Positions 1-8,250 of a stretch of DNA of 40,803 nucleotides are shown here, one piece after another. Source of the stretch: Terriglobia bacterium (lineage in GTDB: Bacteria > Acidobacteriota > Terriglobia > Terriglobales > Acidobacteriaceae). Under the pieces are notes generated by a model. The model searched no databases, was not told where the DNA came from, and was given only the letters and a program-made list of their open reading frames with translations. The stretch's first letter is position 1; every line of letters starts with the position of its first letter. Position numbers and translations under genes: made by a program. The stretch spans positions 1 to 40,803 of the forward strand of contig JAJPJE010000074.1 of assembly GCA_021324365.1 (NCBI GenBank). Reading direction: 5' to 3'.

Positions 1-155
1 GGAACGTACGCCCGGTTATGATATGCGTCACATTTGGCAGTGACTGAGGCCACAATTGTTGCGAAATACGACAGAGAATTGGCCCGAAAAGGCAGCCGTC
101 GCTGGTGATAGGAACAAAAAAGCGCCCCCCCGGTGCGCGATACCGCGATTCTCCA
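1..155. other. Intergenic start of window, no gene seen
   Basis: No convincing coding frame is present. On the minus strand, downstream of the small HTH gene, a GC-rich GCGC-N9-GCGC element (about 122-138) is followed by a T-run (forward A-run near 116-121). This could be a weak terminator, but the stem is only 4 bp. Confidence 0.3.
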
Positions 156-353
156 TCAGGCCGCCTGCGGTTTGCGATAAACGCCAGCCGCTTGCAGCAC
201 GGGCCGCACACGGTTGTTGCCATGGCCGCGCGGGTAGCCACAAGCCTGCGCGATATCCGAAACGCACTTGCCCGCCTTGTACATTGCGATAACGCGCGCC
301 GGGGCCAACTTCACCCGCTTGTACTTTATGGATTTGCCAATCGTGATTTTCAT
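156..353 (-). CDS. Small helix-turn-helix protein (resolvase-type HTH)
   Basis: A 65-residue basic protein. Residues about 16-45 read as a helix-turn-helix of the kind at the C-terminus of serine recombinases (APARVIAMYKAG followed by VSDIAQACGYPRG). No catalytic recombinase domain is present, so it could be a small DNA-binding regulator of the accessory block or a recombinase remnant. The start at 353 is chosen because GGGAGG lies 5 bases upstream; a longer frame to 392 lacks such a site. It is the first gene of a block with no housekeeping neighbours. Confidence 0.55.
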   Translation of the reverse strand: MKITIGKSIKYKRVKLAPARVIAMYKAGKCVSDIAQACGYPRGHGNNRVRPVLQAAGVYRKPQAA

Positions 354-491
354 CGTGCCCTCCCGAGCGAGACGACTCTGGAGGACAGGCACGGAGAATG
401 TCTAGTCCGAAGTTCGCGCTGTTTTACGGTCGGGAAGCAAGCTATTATTATTCGGGGCACAAAACGGAATTATCCACGGAGAACGTTAGAA

Positions 492-884
492 ATGAGACGA
501 TTGCCGCTTCTCGTTAGCGCAGTAGTTCTTCTATTTTCTGTTGCCGCATTTTGTACAGACGACAATGTGCCGGAGCCAACACAGAAACCAGACGCGATTT
601 ACCGCCTTTATAGAACGCTGAATATTTACACGTTCCTTAAGTTGGATACCCGCACCGGCCTTGTTTGGCAGCTTGAGTGGGGAACAGAGGACGCATATCG
701 ATGGGTTTCGCCGATTAATCTTAAGCCGCTCACCGCGACACCAAAGGCGGGGCGTTTCACTTTGTATCCGACGTCTAATATCTACAATTTCGTTTTGTTG
801 GACCAAGAAGATGGTAGGGCGTGGCAAATACAGTGGGGCAAGGATAAGGACCGCGTAATAGTACCCATCGCAGGCGACAACTGA
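492..884 (+). CDS. Secreted two-repeat protein of unknown function
   Basis: A 130-residue protein. Residues 1-22 (MRRLPLLVSAVVLLFSVAAF) are a clear signal peptide, so it is exported. The mature part holds two copies of an about 30-residue unit, each with Y..YRTLNIYTFLKLDT or Y.TSNIYNFVLLDQ followed by a W-Q-(L/I)-(E/Q)-W-G ending. This suggests two small beta modules. The frame stays open upstream to 105, but the signal peptide fixes the start at 492. It converges on the Hypoth_ymh gene with a 9-base gap. I do not recognise a function. Confidence 0.65.
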   Translation: MRRLPLLVSAVVLLFSVAAFCTDDNVPEPTQKPDAIYRLYRTLNIYTFLKLDTRTGLVWQLEWGTEDAYRWVSPINLKPLTATPKAGRFTLYPTSNIYNFVLLDQEDGRAWQIQWGKDKDRVIVPIAGDN

Positions 885-893
885 CGGGGCGCG

Positions 894-1388
894 TTACTTA
901 TAACCGGCCTGTTCCAGCCTTCGCAGTAACAAAGACACAAAGGCTAGATGGTCAAGGCACGTATCTATGTCATCGACAATCTTGGCATCGTGGCCGCGAG
1001 GGTTGCGAATGGCTTGCACCCCGCCTGCAAAAATGAATCGGAACCCCTTCTGTTCGTCGATTTCGCTTATTGTTACGAGCGGCGTTAGTTTTACCTTTGG
1101 ATTGGAGTCATCGAAAGCCTGCATCATCAACTTATAGCCCGACTCCTTAATTGCAGAATGCTTCTGTACCACGTTGTCGAGGTATGTGCAGGCTAGAAAA
1201 GTTGCCTGCACATAATAGCCATCATCGAACAGTTCTTTAACTTTCGGGGGCAGGTCGGGGTGGATATTTCTGACATCGAATGGATGCAAGAGCGGCGATT
1301 CGGCAGCAGGCTGGACAGCAGGTTCCCGTTTGGGCAACCGGGCCAGCGCGCGAGTAATAGCCTCAAACGCATCAAGGCTATTTGGCAT
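894..1388 (-). CDS. Hypoth_ymh (TIGR02391-like) family protein
   Basis: A 164-residue protein. Residues about 40-160 match what I know of the TIGR02391 / Hypoth_ymh family: HPDLPPKVKELFDDGYYVQA, a Y-L-D-N segment, and the conserved I-R-N-P-R-G-H motif near residues 130-136. The family is helical and of unknown biochemical role. It is common in mobile and defence-associated islands (family knowledge). The start overlaps the stop of the upstream DUF5343-like gene by 11 bases, so the two are probably translationally coupled. Confidence 0.75.
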   Translation of the reverse strand: MPNSLDAFEAITRALARLPKREPAVQPAAESPLLHPFDVRNIHPDLPPKVKELFDDGYYVQATFLACTYLDNVVQKHSAIKESGYKLMMQAFDDSNPKVKLTPLVTISEIDEQKGFRFIFAGGVQAIRNPRGHDAKIVDDIDTCLDHLAFVSLLLRRLEQAGYK

Positions 1389-2046
1389 TCAGCAAGTTCT
1401 CGCGGATGCTGCGGAAGATGCGGTCGTAAGTTTCTTGGTCGCCGCCCGCCGGAAGATTCACTTCGACACGAACCGTAAGCGCCATTCCTTGCGTGCCGTT
1501 GCCATGATTGGGCTGTACCGCAGCGACCACCGGAGCGCCATTAGGTACTTTGGCGGCTTTGGTTCTTGCGGCCTTGGGTTTTGATTCGCGTGGCTTTCCT
1601 GCGCCTTTTGGGGCCGCCGGTTCGCCGTGCCCCGCAAGGGCTGCCAATGCCTGAAACGTAGAGGCCTGACGCCTGCCCACTACGTCACTGGTCTGGTCCG
1701 AGTTCCGAAAGAACGAAATCAAATCGTCTGTCGATAAGTTCCATGCGCCTTCGGCATGCAGACTGAAAAGTTCCGAATACGCAGGCTTAATCATTGCTTC
1801 GAAGGCTTTCTGAAATTCGTCGTCGTTGTGCTTAGAAAACGCCGCAGTGGACGCTTCTGTTTTGTTGCTCTCCGCATCAATCGCGCCAATGAAGCGAAGC
1901 ACATTAATAATGTAGCTTTCGTTTTGCGGCGCAATCCCGAGCTTTTTTAACGTATCGGCTGTGACTTTAGGCGGAAACGCTTTCCTAAGTTGGACGATAG
2001 TGGCGGAGATACTGCCCGGAGAGGCATACGGATGTTTTTCAGCCAA
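1378..2046 (-). CDS. DUF5343-like protein
   Basis: A 222-residue protein. The N-terminal half (LAEKHPYASPGSISATIVQL, then LRKAFPPKV) has the feel of DUF5343 proteins, which begin with a short leader and a PY.SPG..... L..L.KAFP segment. A lysine/alanine/proline-rich linker (about residues 145-175) leads to a C-terminal part with VEVNLPAG and a final helix. I choose the TTG at 2046 because GAGGAA stands 7 bases upstream; the frame extends to 2109 without a better site. It overlaps the following Hypoth_ymh gene by 11 bases. This gene pair recurs in islands, but no enzymatic motif is visible. Confidence 0.65.
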   Translation of the reverse strand: MAEKHPYASPGSISATIVQLRKAFPPKVTADTLKKLGIAPQNESYIINVLRFIGAIDAESNKTEASTAAFSKHNDDEFQKAFEAMIKPAYSELFSLHAEGAWNLSTDDLISFFRNSDQTSDVVGRRQASTFQALAALAGHGEPAAPKGAGKPRESKPKAARTKAAKVPNGAPVVAAVQPNHGNGTQGMALTVRVEVNLPAGGDQETYDRIFRSIRENLLNAK

Positions 2047-2285
2047 TTGTAAGTTCCTCGTTTTGCCGCAGATTGTAGCACCGGGAAGGGCAAAAGCGAT
2101 GTGATGCACAGAGCGTTACGGTTTTTCGGAACACGATAGAAAAGACGGCCCGGTGATGGGGCGACCAAACCCGTTTCCGCTAACGGATAAATACGATGCC
2201 CACGCGATTAAAGCGGTCCGCCCTGTCGTGGATATGCCAAAGTGCAAGCGCACCGCAAAATGGAACGGGCCGCCACCCGGCGTCC

Positions 2286-2579
2286 CTAGCCACCAGCTTC
2301 CAGCACGTGTTCCGGTCCGCCGTACTTGTTAACACGGTCCCGGACTTCATCGTGCATCTGAGTTGCAATCTGAATGGACTGCGCAACGAAACGGCACATC
2401 GTGGGGCCGTACTTGCCGGATTCAATCAACCGCTGCACTTGCTCCGCATCGTCCAGCATGTTGGTTGCAAACTTAAGCCTGCTTTTTAGGTACGGCGTGC
2501 GCTGATTATCCAGCGCGTTGTCCAGCTTCGCTATCGCAGCGCGCTGTTCCGCGATTTGTTGTTCCAATCCGTTTTGCAT
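2286..2579 (-). CDS. Small coiled-coil protein, unknown
   Basis: A 97-residue, largely helical protein. Residues 4-50 show a heptad-like pattern (LEQQIAEQRAAIAKLDNAL) consistent with a coiled coil. No catalytic motif is visible. The start at 2579 lacks a strong ribosome site. The frame stays open upstream to 2909, but that extension is antisense to the membrane gene that starts at 2613, so I use the internal ATG. The two genes are divergent with 33 bases between starts, so they would share a very compact promoter region. Confidence 0.5.
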   Translation of the reverse strand: MQNGLEQQIAEQRAAIAKLDNALDNQRTPYLKSRLKFATNMLDDAEQVQRLIESGKYGPTMCRFVAQSIQIATQMHDEVRDRVNKYGGPEHVLEAGG

Positions 2580-2612
2580 GGCCACATTGTACTCTGCTGC
2601 TACAATCCGGCC

Positions 2613-3089
2613 ATGCAACCCCAAGCAGCTAACAATGCTGTGCTGACACTGTCGAACGTCGCCGCATTGCTTGGCATGGTGCTTGGTACAGCCGGTTTCG
2701 TAATCAGCATGATGGAATATCTTCGAAATCGACCCAAGGTGAAGGTCACGCTCAAATGGGATATGACTGACACCCTGACCAAAGAGAAAATGGGCATAAT
2801 TAAAGTGACGAACGTGGGTCGTAGGCCGATATTCATCAGCATTGTCGCGTTGGAGCTTCCAAAAGGGTTCAACAGATATCTTGTGATATCCGACTCCATC
2901 AAGGGCCACAAGTTATCAGAAGGAGACGCACCGGCGGGCTTTTTAGTGAACTACAAGGACTTGCAGCAGTACTCACGCCTTTGGTGGAAAATCCGTGCGT
3001 ACGTCGAAGACAGTGCCGCCAACAAATATCGCTCGCCCGAACTGCCCAAGGCTTCAAAAGCCCCGTCGTGGGTTGTGACTGGCGAATGA
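2613..3089 (+). CDS. Membrane-anchored protein of unknown function
   Basis: A 158-residue protein. Residues about 12-33 (LSNVAALLGMVLGTAGFVIS) form one transmembrane helix. A soluble domain follows, beginning with a basic segment (EYLRNRPKVKVTLKW) and containing beta-strand-like stretches such as GIIKVTNVGRRPIFISIVAL. The plan, a short N-terminal anchor followed by a beta-sandwich-like domain, is seen in many uncharacterised accessory proteins. The start is the ATG at 2613; the frame is open to 2556 but that part has no anchor-like sequence. Confidence 0.6.
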   Translation: MQPQAANNAVLTLSNVAALLGMVLGTAGFVISMMEYLRNRPKVKVTLKWDMTDTLTKEKMGIIKVTNVGRRPIFISIVALELPKGFNRYLVISDSIKGHKLSEGDAPAGFLVNYKDLQQYSRLWWKIRAYVEDSAANKYRSPELPKASKAPSWVVTGE

Positions 3090-3141
3090 TTAGCTGAAAA
3101 AGTATCAGCCCGGCAAATAAGCCGAGCACAAAGGACGAAAG

Positions 3142-3438
3142 ATGGCAGAACCAGATAAGCAGCTATCCCTTAGCGACGGAACAGTGCGGCTGTATACCAA
3201 CGTAAAGTTTTTAGAGGGCACGAAAGAGATTTGCTCCGGCGACCACATGATTGTGCAACACGTAACCGGGCGCGACGAAGATGTTGTTATCCTCCGCGAG
3301 GATGGCAAGGCAACCGTGAAGCGTATAGTGCTGAAGATGGAATTTCCAAGCGGCAGGGGCGGAGTATCTTTTGCCGATTTGGACGCTAAGGACGTGGAGC
3401 GATTGCTCGCAATCTATAAGCTGGTAAACGAATCGTAA
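3142..3438 (+). CDS. Small protein of unknown function
   Basis: A 98-residue protein, soluble and acidic/basic mixed. AAAGGA lies 7 bases upstream of the ATG. Residues 10-70 look like a small beta barrel (VRLYTNVKFLEGTKEI, DHMIVQHV, DVVILRED, ATVKRIVLKMEF) followed by a C-terminal helix (AKDVERLLAIYKLV). I do not recognise the family. It lies 53 bases after the membrane-anchored gene in the same direction, so the two may be co-transcribed. It is the last gene of the accessory block before the isc operon. Confidence 0.55.
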   Translation: MAEPDKQLSLSDGTVRLYTNVKFLEGTKEICSGDHMIVQHVTGRDEDVVILREDGKATVKRIVLKMEFPSGRGGVSFADLDAKDVERLLAIYKLVNES

Positions 3439-3460
3439 TGGGGGGGCGCGCCGGGTGCTT

Positions 3461-3489
3461 TGGCATATTTTTGGCATACTTATTGCCAA
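3461..3489. repeat. TTGGCATA direct repeat and TTGGCA/TGCCAA inverted repeat
   Basis: Between the accessory block and iscX there are two direct copies of TTGGCATA (about 3460-3467 and 3471-3478). The second forms a perfect inverted repeat, TTGGCA (3471-3476) with TGCCAA (3484-3489). Its location at the border of accessory and core DNA makes an integrase arm-type or attachment site possible. No matching second att copy is visible in this window. Confidence 0.35.
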
Positions 3490-3541
3490 TTCGACCGGTT
3501 TGTCAGGTTTTATAGGAGCGCAGAATCAGCAACTTACTGAC

Positions 3542-3760
3542 TTACTGTGTGCGCTCGCTGTACTCCTCGTACCACGCCATCTGAATAGCTTCGAGTTTTC
3601 CTTCGGTCGATTTGGAAGGGTCATCGACAAAGGTCGGCAGACCGGTAATCAGTTTGTGCAGATCAGTGAACCGTACTTCCAGCGGGTTCTGCTCCGGATA
3701 CATGTCCGCGAGCTTTAATCCAAGATCTTCGGCGTCATCCCAGCGCAGTTCTTCGGGCAT
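3542..3760 (-). CDS. iscX: IscX, Fe-S assembly adaptor protein
   Basis: A 72-residue acidic protein matching IscX/YfhJ: L-R-W-D-D near the start, then a Y-P-E-Q-N-P segment, V-R-F-T-D-L-H, a D-D-P pair, and the C-terminal E-A-I-Q-M-A-W-Y-E-E. In E. coli it binds IscS and iron and modulates cluster assembly. The ATG at 3760 is preferred because GGGAG sits 7 bases upstream; a 24-residue extension from a TTG at 3832 has no counterpart in the family. It is the last gene of the isc operon, 101 bases after fdx. Confidence 0.9.
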   Translation of the reverse strand: MPEELRWDDAEDLGLKLADMYPEQNPLEVRFTDLHKLITGLPTFVDDPSKSTEGKLEAIQMAWYEEYSERTQ

Positions 3761-3861
3761 GCAAGTCTCCCAGTCTTTCAGTTTTTCACTGGTCCAGTGG
3801 TTCAGTCGTGAGTTGTCGGTTTGGATGTTCAATTAAACCAATCCCCAAATCGCGCAATCAC

Positions 3862-4284
3862 TCAATGGCCTGGTTCTTCGCTCACGTAGTTCCGATTCCA
3901 GGCCGGAATCTCCACTACAATGTCGCCCGGCTTCTCGATCACACTCTGACATCCCAAACGCGAATTGAGTTGGAGATCGGCAGCCATATCCAGTCGGTCG
4001 GCTTCATCATCATCCATTTCGCTCAGGCACTCCGAGCCCTGTTTCACCCAAACGTGACAGGTCGTGCAGGCACAATTACCGCCGCACGCATGGTCTAGCC
4101 GGACACCATTGTTCAGCGCAACATCTAAAATCGATTCAGGTTTGCCATGATCTTTGTACGGCAACTTGCCGTGCTCGAACTCCACCACCTTGCCCTCGGG
4201 CAAGAACGTGACGCGAACCGTATTCGGGCCAGGAGGACTGTCGATCGTAGCGGCTCCTGAGTTGTTCGTCTTCTCGTCAGCCAT
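3862..4284 (-). CDS. fdx: ISC-type [2Fe-2S] ferredoxin
   Basis: A 140-residue adrenodoxin-type ferredoxin supplying electrons to Fe-S cluster assembly. Cluster ligands are visible as C67-x5-C73-x2-C76 and C112, with exactly 35 residues between the last two, as in E. coli Fdx. An additional C71 lies inside the loop. The protein carries an about 20-residue N-terminal extension relative to E. coli Fdx. GAGGG lies upstream of the ATG. It follows hscA with a 36-base gap and precedes iscX, the standard isc order. Confidence 0.93.
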   Translation of the reverse strand: MADEKTNNSGAATIDSPPGPNTVRVTFLPEGKVVEFEHGKLPYKDHGKPESILDVALNNGVRLDHACGGNCACTTCHVWVKQGSECLSEMDDDEADRLDMAADLQLNSRLGCQSVIEKPGDIVVEIPAWNRNYVSEEPGH

Positions 4285-4320
4285 ATTCTTCCCTCTTGTG
4301 TTCCTTCGTGTCCTCTGTCG

Positions 4321-6225
4321 TTAGCTTTTGAATTCCGCCGGTGCAAACGGATGTGGCGCCGCAGGTCCTTCCCCTACATCGGCCTGCTCGAATGTCTTGC
4401 CTTTCAATGCGCTCGACACCGCCGAATCCATCATCAGCTCAGCCAATCGTGTCGTGCCCTGATTAAGAGCATCAATCGCTGCGCGAATAGATTGGTAATC
4501 ATCGCGCTGCATCACTTCTTTCAATGCTGTTTCTTGCTTTGCTACCTTTTCGCGCTCATCGCTGGTCAACTGCTCCCACGCGGGACCTGTCCGGCCTTTC
4601 TCCAGCGCGGACAGAATCGTGTTCGCTTCATTGCGAGCTTCGATCACCTGCCGCTGCCGAAAATCTTCTTCCGCGTAGTCGAATGATTCGAGCAACATAT
4701 TCTCGACCTGCTCGTCCGTAAGACCATAGCTGGGCTGAACTGAGATTTCCGCTTCCTTCCCGCTGCGTTGCTCTCGCGCTGAAACATGCAGAATGCCGTT
4801 CGCATCGATAAGGAACCGCACTTCAATGCGCGGAATCCCAGCCGGCATGGGAGGAATTCCCTTCAGATCGAAACGCGCCAGCGAACGATTGTCTTTCGCC
4901 AGTTCGCGCTCGCCTTGCAGCACATGGATTGCAACGCTCGTTTGCCCTTCCACACCGGTTGTGAAATGCTCCGTCGCGGAAGCGGGGACGGTGGAATTGC
5001 GATGAATGATCTTCGCAACCACACCGCCCAATGCTTCGATGCCTAGCGACAGTGGCGTCACGTCCAACAACAGCATGTCTTTCGTTGCTTCTGACCCGCC
5101 GCCAAGAATGTTTGCTTGCACTGCCGCCCCGAGCGCGACAACTTCATCCGGATTCAGTTCCGTGTGCGGTTCGCGCTTAAATAACTCTCCTACAAGTTGG
5201 CGAACCCGCGGAATGCGCGTCGATCCGCCCACCAGCACGACTTCGTCGATCTGCTCGGGCTGAAGCTGCGCGTCTTTTAGAGCCTGCTTCACCGGACTGA
5301 CCGTGCGCTGAATTATCGGCTCTGCCATTTGCTCAAATAACGCTCGCGAGATCGTCCGCTGATAATGCTTTCCTCCTGGCAGCTCCAGTTCAAGATCAAC
5401 TGAATCCCGAGATGACAAAGCGATCTTCGCCTCGATCAGCGCCTTCCGCAACTGCTGCACGACTTCAGCATTATGGCGAACATCAACTTTCAAATCGCCT
5501 TCGATATCATCTAGCGCTATCGCGATCAGCAAGTTATCGATATCATCTCCACCCAGGTGAGTGTCGCCATTCGTCGCGATCACCTCGAAGATGCCGTCGT
5601 GCAGCTTCAGAATTGAAATGTCGAAGGTTCCGCCGCCCAGATCGTAAACCGCTACCGTGCCGTTCTTCTTCTGATCGAGTCCGTAAGCCAGCGACGCCGC
5701 CGTCGGCTCATTCACCAGTCGCAGCACTTCCAGCCCGGCGATGCGGCCCGCGTCTTTCGTTGCCTGACGTTGCGCATCGTTGAAGTAGGCCGGAACCGTG
5801 ATCACAGCCTTCTTCACGGGGGCGCCGAAATATCGTTCAGCATTGCGCCGCAATTGCCGCAGGACGAAAGCCGAAATCTCCGGCGGCGTGAAATCCTTGT
5901 CTCCGAGCTTGATGCGCAGCACCTCGCCCGGCTGCAGGTCTTCCGCCAACCGAAACGGAAAGAGCTTCAACTCTTGATGCACATCTTCGAGGCCGCGGCC
6001 CATCAAACGCTTCACCGAATACACCGCACGATCGGGAGTCTCAATCAGATGCCTGCGCGCCGGATTTCCGACGACGATCTGCCCTTGCGGATCGAGTGCG
6101 ACCACCGACGGCACCAGGTTCGACCCATCTTCACCCGGAATGACGATCGGCTTGTCCCCTTCCATGTAGGCGACCAGCGAATTGGTCGTCCCGAGATCGA
6201 TTCCAACTATGCGTTCTTGTGCCAT
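4321..6225 (-). CDS. hscA: HscA, Hsp70-type chaperone for Fe-S cluster transfer
   Basis: A 634-residue Hsp70 family protein, close to the 616 of E. coli HscA. The ATPase domain opens with GIDLGTTNS, has [14 protein letters not shown], and holds the phosphate-binding [12 protein letters not shown] motif. The substrate-binding domain follows ([13 protein letters not shown]). HscA acts with HscB on IscU, recognising its LPPVK motif, which is present in the IscU of this operon. The position between hscB and fdx separates it from a general DnaK. The C-terminus ends in AEFKS, not the EEVKD-like tail of DnaK. Confidence 0.92.
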   Translation of the reverse strand: MAQERIVGIDLGTTNSLVAYMEGDKPIVIPGEDGSNLVPSVVALDPQGQIVVGNPARRHLIETPDRAVYSVKRLMGRGLEDVHQELKLFPFRLAEDLQPGEVLRIKLGDKDFTPPEISAFVLRQLRRNAERYFGAPVKKAVITVPAYFNDAQRQATKDAGRIAGLEVLRLVNEPTAASLAYGLDQKKNGTVAVYDLGGGTFDISILKLHDGIFEVIATNGDTHLGGDDIDNLLIAIALDDIEGDLKVDVRHNAEVVQQLRKALIEAKIALSSRDSVDLELELPGGKHYQRTISRALFEQMAEPIIQRTVSPVKQALKDAQLQPEQIDEVVLVGGSTRIPRVRQLVGELFKREPHTELNPDEVVALGAAVQANILGGGSEATKDMLLLDVTPLSLGIEALGGVVAKIIHRNSTVPASATEHFTTGVEGQTSVAIHVLQGERELAKDNRSLARFDLKGIPPMPAGIPRIEVRFLIDANGILHVSAREQRSGKEAEISVQPSYGLTDEQVENMLLESFDYAEEDFRQRQVIEARNEANTILSALEKGRTGPAWEQLTSDEREKVAKQETALKEVMQRDDYQSIRAAIDALNQGTTRLAELMMDSAVSSALKGKTFEQADVGEGPAAPHPFAPAEFKS

Positions 6226-6306
6226 GAAATTTGCTTTAGCCGAAGATCAACGCGGATGAACGCTGACCGAACAACATCTGTGAAACTCTGCGTTCATCAG
6301 CGGCTC

Positions 6307-7074
6307 TTAGCTTTCCAAAACCTCGTTCACATCCCTCACCAGGTTTCTGATATACGAGCGTCGATTCAGCAAATCCACCATCTTGTCGCGAACGGAACTC
6401 CGCTCCTGATCCGGTACCGCATCGCTGTCTCCAGCAGCGGCACGATCTTCTATTGCATCCCACTCGTTCCAGTAGGACTCCAATTCCTCCATCAGCCCGT
6501 CGTACTTTGCCTGGAGATTCTTCTTCGTCTCCTCGAGTTCGCCAGAAAGCGCTTCATCCACTTCGCCCATCTTCTTATTCATACGCGCTTCCTCCAGCTG
6601 CATGTTCAACTCGAAAACCTCTTCCAGCAGTTCCGGAGGCACGACTTGTTTCTTCTGGGTGCCTGTCTCCCGTGCCCGGTCCGTCGCCGCCTTCGATTGT
6701 CCTTCGAACTCCACGCCTTCCAGTTTCAGCAGGTACTCGGTTCGCGCGATCGGGTCCTTCAAAGTGCGATAGGCATCATTCAGCAACGAACTCTGTTGCA
6801 GGCTCCACTCCTGCTCTTTTGACGATGCGTTCGCATACACGTCCGGATGAAGCTTGCGGCTCATCTGGTAAAACGCTCGCTCCAGCGAGCCGGCGTCGAC
6901 ATTCAACTTTCGAGGCAATCCGAAAAATGAGAAGAAGTCTGTGGGAGCCGGCGGTTGCACTCGACCGCACGCGGTGCAAAACGCCGCCGCGCGCATGTCA
7001 CCGCACGACCAGCATTGCTCCCCAGTCGGTGCACCGATCTGAACAGTTTGGGAATGATTGTGCGTCGCAGACAT
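6307..7074 (-). CDS. hscB: HscB, J-domain co-chaperone with N-terminal zinc domain
   Basis: A 255-residue co-chaperone that stimulates HscA and brings it IscU. Residues 21-36 hold two CxxC pairs (C21-x2-C24 and C33-x2-C36), a probable zinc site. A J-domain follows, with the HPD triad at 76-78, then a C-terminal helical domain (about 130-255) with long charged helices. The N-terminal zinc module and the linker QPPAPTDFFSFFGLP look strikingly like mitochondrial HSC20; E. coli HscB lacks this module. AGGAAG precedes the ATG. The 81-base gap before hscA is short. Confidence 0.9.
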   Translation of the reverse strand: MSATHNHSQTVQIGAPTGEQCWSCGDMRAAAFCTACGRVQPPAPTDFFSFFGLPRKLNVDAGSLERAFYQMSRKLHPDVYANASSKEQEWSLQQSSLLNDAYRTLKDPIARTEYLLKLEGVEFEGQSKAATDRARETGTQKKQVVPPELLEEVFELNMQLEEARMNKKMGEVDEALSGELEETKKNLQAKYDGLMEELESYWNEWDAIEDRAAAGDSDAVPDQERSSVRDKMVDLLNRRSYIRNLVRDVNEVLES

Positions 7075-7092
7075 TTAGCTTCCTACATAACT

Positions 7093-7172
7093 CAGCCCGG
7101 CTGGCGTCTTACGCGGAGCCGCCGGGCTGCAATTCTCGCGCTGAACCTGGGTGGAGCAGACCTTCAGGTCTG
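7093..7172. repeat. Two hairpin-forming repeats in the hscB-iscA gap
   Basis: The 140-base gap between iscA and hscB contains a perfect 9-bp inverted repeat, CAGCCCGGC (7093-7101) with GCCGGGCTG (7121-7129). A shorter one follows, CAGACC TTCA GGTCTG (7157-7172). Neither has a T-run, so they look like dispersed palindromic elements. In the operon mRNA they could act as stability or processing sites between iscA and hscB (inference). Confidence 0.55.
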
Positions 7173-7214
7173 AAGAAAATTGCTCCTGCTGAAAGCAGCT
7201 TTAGCCGCGCGATC

Positions 7215-7592
7215 TCACGCCGTAAACGACGTCCCGCATCCGCATGACTTCTGCGCGTTCGGATTGCGGAAAACGAATCCCTGCTGCATCAGCGTCTCTT
7301 CATAGTCGAGTGTCATGCCATGCAGGTAAATGAACGACTTCGGATCAACGAATACGCGCACATCGCCGAACTGAAAGATGCGATCCCGCTCGCGCGGTTG
7401 CGAATCGAAACGGATGTTGTAGCTCAACCCCGAGCAGCCACCGCCCTGCACACCGACACGCAAACCACCCTCAGCCGGGGAGATCCCTTCCTTCGCCATG
7501 GCCGACTTGATTTTGGCAATCGCCTTATCGGTGACAGCAATCCCCTTCGAGCTCTGCGTCGCCGTTCCCGGATTTACAGTCGTCGTTACCAT
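7215..7592 (-). CDS. iscA: A-type Fe-S carrier protein (IscA/ErpA family)
   Basis: A 125-residue A-type carrier. The three conserved cysteines are present as C53 (GGGCSG) and C117-x-C119 (SCGCG) near the C-terminus. The conserved V-D-P-K-S segment is at about 82-86. The role is accepting and delivering Fe-S clusters or iron. The ATG at 7592 is preferred, with AAGGA just upstream; the frame extends 10 residues further. Its place after iscU in the operon supports the name iscA; ErpA is the alternative. Confidence 0.9.
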   Translation of the reverse strand: MVTTTVNPGTATQSSKGIAVTDKAIAKIKSAMAKEGISPAEGGLRVGVQGGGCSGLSYNIRFDSQPRERDRIFQFGDVRVFVDPKSFIYLHGMTLDYEETLMQQGFVFRNPNAQKSCGCGTSFTA

Positions 7593-7719
7593 TTCGTCCT
7601 TCACCACACCACCTCGCAACACGCCATTTTAGGCACATCGCAATAGGTGTCGCAGTGAGACTTACACTCAGGTGGCCCACCCTTTAGCCTTCTTCTGGCG
7701 TAAGGATGAGGTCGAAAGC

Positions 7720-8148
7720 TTAGTCTCCTGCCTTCGCTTCGACCGGAGTTTCAGCCGGCTTCGCTGCGCCGTTCTTCTTTTTCCAGTCGCCGATCGCAGC
7801 GCGGATCGCGTCTTCCGCCAGTACCGAGCAGTGAATCTTTACCGGAGGAAGCGAAAGTTCCTTCACGATATCGGTGTTCTTGATGGCTAATGCCTCTTCC
7901 ACCGTGCGGCCCTTCACCCACTCGGTCGCCAGGGAAGACGAAGCAATCGCAGATCCGCAGCCAAACGTCTTGAATTTTGCCTCTTCGATCACCTGCGTCT
8001 CAGGGTTCACCTTAATCTGCAGCTTCATCACATCGCCGCACTCCGGCGCCCCCACCAGCCCGGTGCCCACGTCTGTACTGTTCTTGTCCAGCGAACCAAC
8101 GTTACGCGGGTTTGTGTAGTGATCGAGAACCTTATCGCTATATGCCAT
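7720..8148 (-). CDS. iscU: IscU, scaffold for Fe-S cluster assembly
   Basis: A 142-residue scaffold. The cluster ligands are in place: C37 and D39 (APECGD), C64 (FGCGSA), H106 and C107. The HscA-recognition motif LPPVK is at 100-104, immediately before H106-C107. IscS provides sulfur, and HscA/HscB drive cluster release. A 16-residue Ala/Lys-rich C-terminal tail extends past the usual end. The ATG at 8148 has GGAG 8 bases upstream; the open frame upstream to 8247 is non-coding in appearance. Confidence 0.95.
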   Translation of the reverse strand: MAYSDKVLDHYTNPRNVGSLDKNSTDVGTGLVGAPECGDVMKLQIKVNPETQVIEEAKFKTFGCGSAIASSSLATEWVKGRTVEEALAIKNTDIVKELSLPPVKIHCSVLAEDAIRAAIGDWKKKNGAAKPAETPVEAKAGD

Positions 8149-8250
8149 TTCATCTTCTCCAAAACTTTGCTGGTTGGTGCCCCAGGGCTGTCCTGAGCGA
8201 AACTGAAGGATTCGGCCTTCTGCTGGCCTACCCCGGGAATACCGCAACCT

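Noticed and set aside
122-138. GC-rich hairpin near the window start as a terminator of the HTH gene
   Set aside because: The stem is only 4 bp. It is mentioned in the intergenic entry but not claimed.
2156-2332. A 58-codon open frame on the plus strand
   Set aside because: It has no good ribosome site, runs into the 3' end of the antisense coiled-coil gene and shows no domain. I cannot support it as a gene.
5770-6822. Long open frame opposite hscA and hscB
   Set aside because: It is the antisense shadow of two well-supported genes, with a composition typical of a reverse frame.
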